Shown here piece by piece: positions 1 to 5,330 of a stretch of DNA of 5,330 nt. A program made the translations under genes and the position numbers. A model generated the notes under the pieces. It had not been told where the DNA came from. It made no database searches and saw nothing but the letters and a program-made list of their open reading frames with translations. The DNA is from Rhodospirillales bacterium (GTDB taxonomy: Bacteria; Pseudomonadota; Alphaproteobacteria; ATCC43930; CGMCC-115725), in NCBI GenBank assembly GCA_015654725.1, contig JAATGI010000004.1:1-5330 (forward strand), read 5' to 3'. Within the stretch, counting starts at the first letter, position 1, and every line of letters begins with the position of its first letter.

Positions 1-66
1 AGTCGGAAGATGCGGCTCAAGACGTGCAAACTGATTGTCGGTCAGCCAAAAATAATCCCGATCCAT
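1..66 (-). CDS. IS5-family transposase, N-terminal fragment (runs off left edge)
   Basis: Reading minus from ATG at 66-64 gives 22 codons to the window edge: MDRDYFWLTDNQ followed by FARLEPHLPT. The pattern of an aromatic-W-L-T-D, then Q-x-A-R-L-x-P-x-x-P, is the characteristic start of IS5-family (IS4/IS5 superfamily, DDE) transposases, which cut and join the IS ends. The start is supported by GGGAG at 78-74 with a 7-base spacer to ATG. The catalytic DDE domain is outside the window, so whether the gene is intact cannot be judged. It lies on the same strand as the porin and 71 bases downstream of it, so porin read-through could reach it. The fragment is short and identification is by recalled family motif, but the match is specific. 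Confidence 0.8.
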   Translation of the reverse strand, partial: MDRDYFWLTDNQFARLEPHLPT

Positions 67-70
67 CACC

Positions 71-88
71 GATCTCCCGTCGGAGATC
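71..88 (-). promoter_or_regulatory. Hairpin overlapping the transposase ribosome-binding site
   Basis: A perfect 7-bp stem (minus GATCTCC at 88-82, loop GACG, GGAGATC at 77-71) sits 5 to 22 bases upstream of the transposase ATG. The transposase Shine-Dalgarno GGGAG (78-74) falls in the loop edge and 3' arm, so folding would hide it. IS10 and IS50 are known to use such structures to block translation from read-through transcripts; that role here is inference. It lacks an immediate U-run, so it is a poor terminator, although a T-rich stretch (ATTATTTTT) follows inside the transposase codons. Confidence 0.45.
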
Positions 89-121
89 TTGAATCAAAAT
101 TCGCGGCAAAACGGAATCCCT

Positions 122-138
122 TTTATGGGTCCCGACCC
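122..138 (-). repeat. Candidate terminal inverted repeat of the IS
   Basis: Minus-strand GGGTCGGGACCCATAAA begins directly after the TA of the porin stop codon. Its first 12 bases are a near-palindrome (GGGTC-GG-GACCC). Position and abrupt transition from porin coding sequence make it the best candidate for the IS tip. The partner repeat at the other end is not in the window, so this is inferred from a single end. Confidence 0.45.
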
Positions 139-1841
139 TAGAACGGATAATAGCGGAAGCTGGCCATGACGATGTTATCGCTGGTGCTTGGAGCGCCGTG
201 AGTGCCGGCAAACGTGCTGACATGGACATAGGAATAGGACGCGCCCAACTCCATCATACCCCATTTGCCCTTAAACAATTTCCACCAGAAGCCCACTTGC
301 GGCTGGTACAGCTGCCGGATGTTGCAGCCGATCCCGGTCGTGGTGACGCTGCTCCCCAAATAGCCGGTCGACGTTCCCTCGTTACCGAACAGGCACCCCG
401 CGTTGGTATAATTGGGATTGCCGTAGCCATATGCGGTGGCCCCCGTCTGGAAGGATGTTTTCTCCGCCTCCTCGACGCCGAAATAACCATATAGGTCTAG
501 GACCGGAGTCGGATGGCCGATGACTCCGACCATGGCCTCGACTTCGGGAATCGGCACCGGCGCGCCCGTGGTCGGATTGATTGTGAAATCGGGCAACTGG
601 CCCGAAGCATATTTGCCGACGCCGTAACCGGCGAGAATATTGCCGCCGAAATCGACCATCTTCGGCACCACCGGCAGAACCATGCCGGCGCCGATCCCGC
701 CTCCAAAACTCGTGGGCTGCGACCCGCCAACGGCCGAGATTGCGGGCGTCGTATTGATGGTGCGGAATTCCCGCGCCAAGCCATACAGCTCGTAGTGGCC
801 CCAGCCCGGTTCATAGGCGATCTTGGCGATTATGTCGGGTATGACATCGAAGGTGTAGCTGGTTCCGGAATATCCTCCTGAGTCGGTCGAGCCGCCGTTA
901 TTGAGAAGTCCGCCGCCAATACCGGGATTGCCAGTCTTGACGCCGGATACGCTGTTGGCGCCGCCATACGTCAACGCCGCCGGATTTTCGAACGAAATCG
1001 CGCCCCAGAGACCGGGCGCAAAATTCTCGACGAGACGAATCTGCGGCACCCGCATCCAGTTGAAGCCGACGTTATACTGCGCGTCGATCGTCAGCGGCAC
1101 GGCTTCGCGGCGGGGGTAGAGACCCGAGGTATCGAGCGTTGCCAAGCTCCAGGCCTGACCGCCGACGAGCGAAAAGCCCAGATCCGAGCGGTCATATTCG
1201 GCAAAGGCCTGTCGGATGCGCAAATTATAGCTGTTGCTCTCGTTCGAATTCGCGGTCGGTGCCGCGCCCAAGAAGTCCGTCTCGAAATAGGAGGTGAGCT
1301 TGGTATCTTTGTCGGGTTCGTCGGTCGTCAACAGTGACAACCGACTTTGACGCGCGCTCTGGCGGAATTCGGAGGTGTGATCGTTAATATTCGCGCTAAA
1401 GGGAATGCCGGTACTGAAACTGCTGCCGACATCGGCGGTTTGGTTGCCACTGCGGAAAATGCCCGCCGATTCAATGAAGCCGCCCCACTGCAAATTGAAG
1501 CCGCCGATCGACATTTTCCCGGGCCAAGCACTGTCAGACGCTTTTTTCACTTCCGCCTGGGCGTCTGCGGCTTGTTGACGGACCACTTCGGCTTGCTCGC
1601 CTTGCTGCCGCTGCTGCTCCTTCAAATCGTTCAACTGCTGTTGTAATTGCTGCATCTGCGTTTGGTAGGTCGACTGCATGCCCTGAATTTGGTTTTGCAG
1701 CGCCTGAATCGTCGCGTCGTTGTCGGCGGCGTGGGCAGCCGCCACGGGGATCGCCATGCCGGTCGCGCCCAACAACACCAACGCCCACCGCGCGCGCCGG
1801 AATCGCGGCCGCCTCCCGCTTGAAGTTCTGACCCTGATCAC
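138..1841 (-). CDS. DcaP-like outer-membrane porin with N-terminal coiled coil
   Basis: A 567-residue outer-membrane diffusion channel for small solutes; the substrate is not predictable. Residues 1-38 are a signal peptide: Arg-rich n-region, hydrophobic WALVLLGATGMAIPVAAA, likely cut after AHA. Residues 43-102 are a Gln-rich heptad region predicted to form a periplasmic trimeric coiled coil, as in Acinetobacter DcaP. From about 110 the chain alternates as beta strands and Gly/Asn/Ser-rich loops, includes the family-like RVPQIRLVENF near 264-274, and ends ASFRYYPF with the terminal Phe recognised by the BAM machinery. The GTG at 1841-1839 is preferred because GGAGGGGAG ends 7 bases upstream and it gives a normal signal peptide. 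An in-frame ATG at 1886 has a weaker AGGGG site and a 33-residue n-region. Two cysteines (483, 506) lie in a late loop. The stop TAG coincides with the IS edge, so no native terminator remains. Function as porin is well supported, membership in DcaP less so. Confidence 0.82.
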   Translation of the reverse strand: MIRVRTSSGRRPRFRRARWALVLLGATGMAIPVAAAHAADNDATIQALQNQIQGMQSTYQTQMQQLQQQLNDLKEQQRQQGEQAEVVRQQAADAQAEVKKASDSAWPGKMSIGGFNLQWGGFIESAGIFRSGNQTADVGSSFSTGIPFSANINDHTSEFRQSARQSRLSLLTTDEPDKDTKLTSYFETDFLGAAPTANSNESNSYNLRIRQAFAEYDRSDLGFSLVGGQAWSLATLDTSGLYPRREAVPLTIDAQYNVGFNWMRVPQIRLVENFAPGLWGAISFENPAALTYGGANSVSGVKTGNPGIGGGLLNNGGSTDSGGYSGTSYTFDVIPDIIAKIAYEPGWGHYELYGLAREFRTINTTPAISAVGGSQPTSFGGGIGAGMVLPVVPKMVDFGGNILAGYGVGKYASGQLPDFTINPTTGAPVPIPEVEAMVGVIGHPTPVLDLYGYFGVEEAEKTSFQTGATAYGYGNPNYTNAGCLFGNEGTSTGYLGSSVTTTGIGCNIRQLYQPQVGFWWKLFKGKWGMMELGASYSYVHVSTFAGTHGAPSTSDNIVMASFRYYPF

Positions 1842-1848
1842 GATTCTT

Positions 1849-1857
1849 CTCCCCTCC
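1849..1857 (-). promoter_or_regulatory. Ribosome-binding site deciding the porin GTG start
   Basis: Minus-strand GGAGGGGAG lies 7 bases before the GTG at 1841-1839. Its strength and spacing favour this GTG over the upstream in-frame ATG at 1886-1884. Confidence 0.6.
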
Positions 1858-1938
1858 GCTAAATCATGGATTCTCGGTGCAACCATCCCCGTCCCCTGCG
1901 GTGACTCGCAAGGCGTACAAATAATTCTTATGTTAAAT

Positions 1939-1989
1939 TTTTGTTACACCCCAATAATGAAAGCTTTTAATTGTGAAAGTTTTGTTACA
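1939..1989 (+). repeat. Direct repeats TTTTGTTACA, 41 bp apart (candidate operator)
   Basis: TTTTGTTACA occurs exactly at 1939-1948 and 1980-1989, a start-to-start distance of 41 bp, close to four helical turns. The second copy is preceded by GTGAAA (1973-1978), 11 bases ahead of GTTACA, so half-sites may be tandem. The GTTACA core resembles half-sites bound by OmpR-type response regulators at enterobacterial porin promoters. Binding by such a regulator here is inference; AT-rich chance repetition is possible. Confidence 0.4.
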
Positions 1990-1998
1990 GCTTCATTC

Positions 1999-2027
1999 TT
2001 TACAGTCATCGTTTCACCTAGTATTTG
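1999..2027 (+). promoter_or_regulatory. Candidate sigma70-type promoter for the kinase
   Basis: TTTACA (1999-2004; five of six matches to TTGACA), a 17-base spacer, then TATTTG (2022-2027; TAT conserved, weak 3' half). It would give a start near 2034 and an mRNA leader of about 115 bases before ATG 2151. It lies 10 bases after the second TTTTGTTACA repeat, so a regulator bound there could contact polymerase. Confidence 0.35.
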
Positions 2028-2097
2028 ATCTGCCCGTGCCTTAAAATTAAAATATCTTTTAAAATTGGCGGCGGCGCGGGTCGGGTCGGCGATCTCG

Positions 2098-2114
2098 GGC
2101 GGGCGATGCCCGCC
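2098..2114 (+). other. GC-rich hairpin in the kinase mRNA leader
   Basis: GGCGGGC, loop GAT, GCCCGCC form a perfect 7-bp stem followed directly by AAGGAG (2115-2120), a strong Shine-Dalgarno-like sequence with no ATG, GTG or TTG start at a usual distance after it. The in-frame ATG at 2106 starts inside the loop region. A further AT hairpin (TTAAAA-TATC-TTTTAA) lies at 2047-2062. A role in translation control is speculative. Confidence 0.3.
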
Positions 2115-2150
2115 AAGGAGCAGCGGCAATTAACCCGGCGCTTTGTTAAG

Positions 2151-3572
2151 ATGTCAGTCCAGGATTGGATCGTGCGTCTTCCCGATTTCCTTCGGACGTC
2201 GACATTCCGCTTGGCGGCATCCTTCGCGGTGATCTTTGCCGTTTCGGCGGCGATCCTGTTCGCCTTCATTTATTGGCAGACGGCGGTGCACGAGACCAAC
2301 CGCATCGACCGCTTTCTGATCGAGGATGCGCGCGTCATTGGACAAGAATCGTCCGCCGAAATTTACCAAGCGGTTTCGCTGCGCATCACCGGCGATCTTC
2401 ACCGGATCACCTATGCCGCGTTGTTCGACGGCTCGGGGCGCCGGCTCGCGGGCAATCTCGATGCGTTACCGGAAGGGTTGCCGCTCGACGGCAAGGCGCA
2501 TGCGGTCAAATTCTTTCTCGCCGTCGACGAGCGAAACGACACGGAATCAGCACGCGCGGTGGCCCGGTTGCTGCCATCCGGCGGCGTTCTTGTCATCGGG
2601 CGCAACGTCGAGGCCGTGCAGACGCTCGGCGATAGCGTCTTGCGCGCGTTGGAACTCGGCGTCATCCCGACGATGCTGCTGGCGATCGCCGCCGGCGCCT
2701 TCGTCAGCTGGCGGGCGCAGCAGCGCGTCAAGTCGGTTCACCGATCGGCCGAGCGCATTTTGTTCGGCGATCTCACGGAACGGCTGCCGACCCGCGGCAC
2801 GGACGACGATTTCGACCGGCTCGCCAGCAGCGTCAATCTGATGCTCGACGAGATCGGCCGGCTCTTGGACAACGTCAAGGAGGCGGGCAACAACATCGCG
2901 CACGATCTGCGAACGCCGCTGGCGCGGTTGCGCGCGCGGCTGGAGCGTAGCCGGGAAGCCGCGGGCTCGCATGCCGAGCTGCGCGACACCGTCGATTCCG
3001 CGATCGCCGATCTCGATCAGGCGATCGGCGTCATCACGACGCTGTTGCGCATCGGTGAGATCGAGGCGGGCCGGCGCCGCGAGGGCATGACGGATTTCGA
3101 TCTCGGCGCCCTTGCCGAGGAAGTTAGCCAGATCTATCAGCCGCTCGCGGACGAGAAGGCAATCGAGTTCCGATACCGGATCGAAGCCGGCCTGGCAGTC
3201 CGGGCCGACCGCGGATTGTTGCTGGAAGCGATCGCCAATCTGGTTCAGAACGCGATCAAATTCACCCCGGCCGGAGGCCGAGTCACCGTGACCGCCGCCA
3301 ACGGCCCCCTCGGACCCACGGTGCACGTCGCCGACAACGGACCAGGCATTCCGGTGGAGGAACGCGAGCGGGTGTTCGACCGCTTCTACCGCCTCGACAA
3401 GAGCCGGCGCGTCGAGGGTAGCGGCCTCGGCCTGAGTCTGGTCGCGGCGATCGCCAGATTGCACCGCTTCCGCGTCGAGTTGAGCGACGCGGCGCCGGGA
3501 TGCGTGTTTGCCATCGTCTGCCGCGCGGAGTCGCCGGTGATGGAATCGTCCGGCGGTGTGGCCGCCGATTAA
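2151..3572 (+). CDS. Membrane sensor histidine kinase (HAMP-HisKA-HATPase)
   Basis: A 473-residue inner-membrane sensor kinase that autophosphorylates on His and passes phosphate to a response regulator. TM1 is about 20-42, a periplasmic sensor about 43-166 (no family recognised), TM2 about 167-188, HAMP about 189-241. The H-box is NIAHDLRTPL with His251; Asp252 and Thr255 fit the kinase and phosphatase positions of HisKA proteins. The N-box has Asn363 and Asn367 (NLVQNAIKF), G1 is DNGPGI (395-400), the F-box is ERVFDRFYR, and G2 is GSGLGL (423-428). All catalytic motifs are intact. The start is uncertain: ATG 2151 has little Shine-Dalgarno, while GTG 2172, seven codons on, has AGGA with a 7-base spacer; ATG 2106 and 2025 are also in frame. 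No response regulator is next to it in this window, so its partner and signal are unknown. The divergent porin suggests an envelope-related role. Confidence 0.93.
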   Translation: MSVQDWIVRLPDFLRTSTFRLAASFAVIFAVSAAILFAFIYWQTAVHETNRIDRFLIEDARVIGQESSAEIYQAVSLRITGDLHRITYAALFDGSGRRLAGNLDALPEGLPLDGKAHAVKFFLAVDERNDTESARAVARLLPSGGVLVIGRNVEAVQTLGDSVLRALELGVIPTMLLAIAAGAFVSWRAQQRVKSVHRSAERILFGDLTERLPTRGTDDDFDRLASSVNLMLDEIGRLLDNVKEAGNNIAHDLRTPLARLRARLERSREAAGSHAELRDTVDSAIADLDQAIGVITTLLRIGEIEAGRRREGMTDFDLGALAEEVSQIYQPLADEKAIEFRYRIEAGLAVRADRGLLLEAIANLVQNAIKFTPAGGRVTVTAANGPLGPTVHVADNGPGIPVEERERVFDRFYRLDKSRRVEGSGLGLSLVAAIARLHRFRVELSDAAPGCVFAIVCRAESPVMESSGGVAAD

Positions 3573-3585
3573 ATTTAGTTTTAAT
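3551..3585 (+). terminator. Possible weak terminator/attenuator at the end of the kinase gene
   Basis: CGGCGG (3551-3556), a 5-base loop and CCGCCG (3562-3567) form a 6-bp GC stem, followed by ATTAAATTTAGTTTTAA, which is T-rich but interrupted. It spans the kinase stop codon. It could reduce read-through into the next gene, but the short stem and broken T-run make it weak. Confidence 0.3.
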
Positions 3586-3638
3586 ACGGGCCGCGTCGGC
3601 GTCCCGCCATGATGGGTGGGCGCGTACCGAGCGAATCC

Positions 3639-4331
3639 ATGGTTGGTATTCGTCGGCGCGCCGAATTCACGGGCACCGCGATGCCGGTCGGAAACAGCGT
3701 GAGCATCCAGCGATTTGCCGGCCCCCTAGCCGCGGACGCCGCCGAGGCCGGCATTCTGCTGTTGCAGGCGAACGCGCAGCGGCTGGCGCGCGATGCGCGC
3801 CTCCTGTTTCATGCCAAGCGTCATGCCAGCGCCGCGCTGCTGGCGGCGTCGGCGCTCAATGAACTGGCGCGGATTCCGCTGTTGATGGAAATGTTCGCCG
3901 CCGGCAAGAATCGGCGGCCGGAACGCGGTTGGCAGGACTTCCGCAAGGCCAGGCAGGATTTTCCCTGGGCCGTGTTCAACCCTGGCAAATCGAAGACCGA
4001 ACTCGCTGCGCTGGTTAACATGCTCGCTTTCGTCCGCGCGAACGGCAACGCGGTCGATTGCCTGGGGCCGGGGAACTGGATGGATCCCGAACGTCTCATC
4101 CAACCGGCGCTGGTCCAGGAACTGATCGCGATCACCGAGCGGCTGTGCGCCGGTCCGGCCGACAAGGCGGCGGTTCGCGCCTGGATCGACACGGTTCGCG
4201 CGCTGCCGAAAGATGCCGACGGAAGCCGCATGCTGAGCGATTTTCACGCGGCGCTGAAAGAAAAGGGCGGCCTCGAAACCGAGGCCGCCTTGCTCCGGGA
4301 ATTACGCAAGAACCAGCCCGAATTACGCTAA
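3639..4331 (+). CDS. AbiV-like (HEPN superfamily) protein
   Basis: A soluble, helix-rich protein of about 230 residues with no signal peptide or membrane segment. Residues 34-92 resemble AbiV-family proteins: NAQRLARDARLLF, then a His-containing turn, then SAALLAASALNELARIPLL, matching the NA..L..DA.LL / A.LA..ALEE.GK.LL pattern, followed by GWQDFRKARQDF where relatives carry a W..FR.HK segment. AbiV of Lactococcus is an abortive-infection phage-defence protein; many chromosomal relatives have unknown roles. The usual EExGK reads NELAR here and the FRxHK His is absent. An R-X6-H (Arg51-His58) could mimic the HEPN RNase motif, but its position is atypical. The start is unclear: ATG 3639 has GAG at 7-base spacing; ATG 3609, ATG 3681 and GTG 3699 are alternatives, and the conserved part begins after all of them. 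It follows the kinase by 36-108 bases and may be co-transcribed. The fold is moderately supported; a defence function is only inferred. Confidence 0.75.
   Translation: MVGIRRRAEFTGTAMPVGNSVSIQRFAGPLAADAAEAGILLLQANAQRLARDARLLFHAKRHASAALLAASALNELARIPLLMEMFAAGKNRRPERGWQDFRKARQDFPWAVFNPGKSKTELAALVNMLAFVRANGNAVDCLGPGNWMDPERLIQPALVQELIAITERLCAGPADKAAVRAWIDTVRALPKDADGSRMLSDFHAALKEKGGLETEAALLRELRKNQPELR
4256..4289 (-). terminator. Intrinsic terminator for the minus-strand OMP gene, inside the AbiV-like CDS
   Basis: On the minus strand GGCGGCCTCG, loop GTTT and CGAGGCCGCC form a perfect 10-bp GC-rich stem (4289-4266), followed by CTTTTCTTTC (4265-4256). The stem begins 75 bases after the stop of the minus gene ending at 4365. 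On the plus strand no T-run follows the stem, so it acts, if at all, for the minus strand. It encodes the KGGLETEAA region of the AbiV-like protein, so one sequence serves both purposes. Confidence 0.65.
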
Positions 4332-4364
4332 GAGCAGAATCTTTTGGTATGCCGTCCAACACGG

Positions 4365-5330
4365 TCAAAAAGCGAACCGCGTCGTGAGGATGAAATTGCT
4401 GCGATACATCGGCGTCAACGGTTTCGGGATCGTCGGCGACGGATCCACGGCAAATTGGTAGCCCGCCCCTACAATCAGCTTGACGCGACTGAACAACGGG
4501 AAACGCCCGAAGACAACGCCCGGCGTTACGAAGGCCTGACTCAATCCGTCGCGTTCGCCACCCGAGAAGTGCATCCAGTTGAACTCGATTTCGGGCCAGA
4601 TCGCGTTCAGCAAACGGTACTGCAAGGTGGTATTCCAGCTCACGACATTGCCGGTGTCGGTGTGCTGGGTCGGGAAGCTTTCGCCCAGTGTCATCTGCAC
4701 GTCGAAATCGCCCAGACCGAAGCCGCCCGCGATGGTCGGCGTGATCATGTAGCTGTTCGAGGTGAGCGCCACGATGCCGGTCGGCGCGCTCCCTTGCAGG
4801 AACACCGTTAGGATATAGTTGCCGTTCTGCTCGTTGGCGCTCAGGAGCCGATATTTGACCAGCATGAAGGGGTAATCGTTGAAGCCGGAGATCGTCGCCG
4901 ATCCCGGCACCCTTTTGTCGACATAGGGCGGCACCCCCAAAATGACTTCGACCGGGTCGAACGGAATCAGTTCGAGGCCCTTGCCACCATCGTAATTATC
5001 GAGAGTGCCGCCCTTGCCGCCGAGACTCTCGAAGAACTGGTCGTAGCGGATTTCTTCCTCCAGTCGTGGCGTCACGGTCGCCACTGGCGTCATCCAATGC
5101 GGCTGTTCGGATTGGGCCTGGTCGACGCGATCGAACCAGTTAGCGAAATAATCCGAGAGCGGGTCGGTCGCGGTGGTTGCTGGCGCGGCCTGCGCCGTCT
5201 GGGTGTTTTGCGTGGCATCGCCCGGACCGCCGCTTTGCGCCCAGCTTGGCGACGCTGGCGATAGCGCTGCAGCGATCGCGACTGCCCCAAGCCACGGGCC
5301 GTGCGCGGGCGCGCCTCCCCGTTCGCGGCG
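4365..5330 (-). CDS. Outer-membrane beta-barrel protein, possibly MetA-pathway/transporter type (5' end beyond window)
   Basis: The frame is open from the right edge to TGA at 4367-4365, giving 321 residues. An ATG at 5093 would start a 242-residue product, but the same frame upstream encodes GPWLGAVAIAAALSPASPSWA, a signal-peptide core with a cleavage-like SWA|Q, then a Thr/Ala/Gln-rich linker. No ATG, GTG or TTG occurs in that upstream part, so the real start lies just past 5330. From about residue 78 (HWMTPVATVTPRLEEEIRYD) the protein alternates polar and hydrophobic residues as short beta strands, with YMITPTIAGGFGLGDFDVQ and TLGESFPTQ typical of barrel proteins in the phenol MetA-degradation/putative transporter group. 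It ends ILTTRFAF, a terminal Phe expected of BAM substrates. Outer-membrane location is well supported; the family and substrate are tentative. It converges with the AbiV-like gene across a 33-base gap. Confidence 0.8.
   Translation of the reverse strand, partial: RRERGGAPAHGPWLGAVAIAAALSPASPSWAQSGGPGDATQNTQTAQAAPATTATDPLSDYFANWFDRVDQAQSEQPHWMTPVATVTPRLEEEIRYDQFFESLGGKGGTLDNYDGGKGLELIPFDPVEVILGVPPYVDKRVPGSATISGFNDYPFMLVKYRLLSANEQNGNYILTVFLQGSAPTGIVALTSNSYMITPTIAGGFGLGDFDVQMTLGESFPTQHTDTGNVVSWNTTLQYRLLNAIWPEIEFNWMHFSGGERDGLSQAFVTPGVVFGRFPLFSRVKLIVGAGYQFAVDPSPTIPKPLTPMYRSNFILTTRFAF

Larger units (their letters stand above)
1..138 (-). mobile_element. 5' end of an IS5-family insertion sequence (partial)
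   Basis: The left edge holds the transposase-proximal end of an insertion sequence whose body continues outside the window. The case rests on the 22 N-terminal transposase codons at 66-1 (minus), which have the FWLTD..ARLEPHLP signature of IS5-type transposases, and on a plausible terminal sequence at 138-122 (minus, GGGTCGGGACCCATAAA) about 70 bases upstream of the ATG, a normal leader length for such elements. The outer boundary is inferred at 138. It is flanked by TA (139-140), or CTAG (138-141) if read as a palindrome, which fits the TA or YTAR targets known for IS5 subgroups. The other end and the second target copy are not visible, so boundary and subgroup are inference. Confidence 0.7.
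1842..2150. promoter_or_regulatory. Divergent intergenic regulatory region between porin and kinase
   Basis: About 309 bases separate the two divergent starts. The flanks are GC-rich, but roughly 1918-2066 is strongly AT-rich, as expected for two back-to-back promoters. It contains exact TTTTGTTACA repeats, a second direct repeat TGAAAG (1958-1963 and 1974-1979), a candidate plus-strand sigma70-type promoter at 1999-2027 and two leader hairpins (2047-2062 and 2098-2114). I could not pick a convincing -35/-10 pair for the porin on the minus strand. The kinase frame is open back to ATG at 2025, but the translation of 2025-2150 looks non-coding in composition. Confidence 0.6.

Noticed and set aside
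1..141. Plus-strand frame open from the left edge to TAG at 139-141
   Set aside because: The 46-codon translation is not recognisable, and the minus strand gives a specific IS5-type transposase start with a ribosome-binding site in the same DNA.
513..881. Plus-strand open frame antisense to the porin
   Set aside because: No domain, no ribosome-binding site, and the minus frame is a clear, uninterrupted porin.
1932..1946. CtrA-like site TTAA-N7-TTAC
   Set aside because: One mismatch to TTAA-N7-TTAA in a very AT-rich stretch; expected by chance and no second site.
2547..3464. 305-codon open frame antisense to the kinase
   Set aside because: It mirrors the high third-position GC of the kinase gene, has no recognisable domain, and the plus frame carries all kinase motifs.
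4266..4289. Same hairpin as a terminator for the plus-strand AbiV-like gene
   Set aside because: No T-run follows on the plus strand and the gene continues about 40 bases past it.
4299..4328. Direct repeat GAATTACGC at the end of the AbiV-like gene, 21 bp apart
   Set aside because: Only nine bases, in frame with similar codons (ELR), so most likely local coding duplication or chance and not an attachment site.
5090..5290. 66-codon minus-strand open frame at the right end
   Set aside because: Arg/Pro-rich composition of an out-of-frame reading; the neighbouring minus frame gives a signal peptide continuous with the outer-membrane protein.

Overview
The window (about 60% GC outside one AT-rich intergenic stretch) looks like alphaproteobacterial chromosome, most likely Hyphomicrobiales (Bradyrhizobium/Beijerinckiaceae type). 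This rests on protein style only: a DcaP-like coiled-coil porin, a HAMP/HisKA sensor kinase with an HDLRTPL H-box, and an IS5-type transposase start. No species call is possible.

Layout, left to right. Positions 1-138 hold the 5' end of an IS5-family insertion sequence on the minus strand, including the first 22 codons of its transposase (1-66). It abuts the stop codon of a large porin gene, also on the minus strand (138-1841). The interval 1842-2150 is a divergent regulatory region with an AT-rich core carrying exact TTTTGTTACA direct repeats. On the plus strand a two-domain membrane sensor histidine kinase (2151-3572) is followed closely by a small protein resembling the HEPN-type AbiV family (about 3639-4331). 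Converging on it from the right edge is a second outer-membrane beta-barrel protein on the minus strand (4365-5330). Its open frame continues upstream of its first ATG through an apparent signal peptide, and its true start lies outside the window.

How it may fit together. The kinase and the porin share one promoter region, so envelope sensing coupled to porin expression is a reasonable hypothesis, but no response regulator is present in the window. The AbiV-like gene could be co-transcribed with the kinase. The minus-strand OMP gene appears to end at an intrinsic terminator buried inside the 3' coding end of the AbiV-like gene. The most notable signals are the IS junction that exactly meets (and may supply one base of) the porin stop codon, a hairpin covering the transposase ribosome-binding site, the AbiV-like gene beside an apparently orphan kinase, and the repeats in the divergent promoter region. 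I see no CRISPR array, tRNA, rRNA or clearly new multi-gene system.
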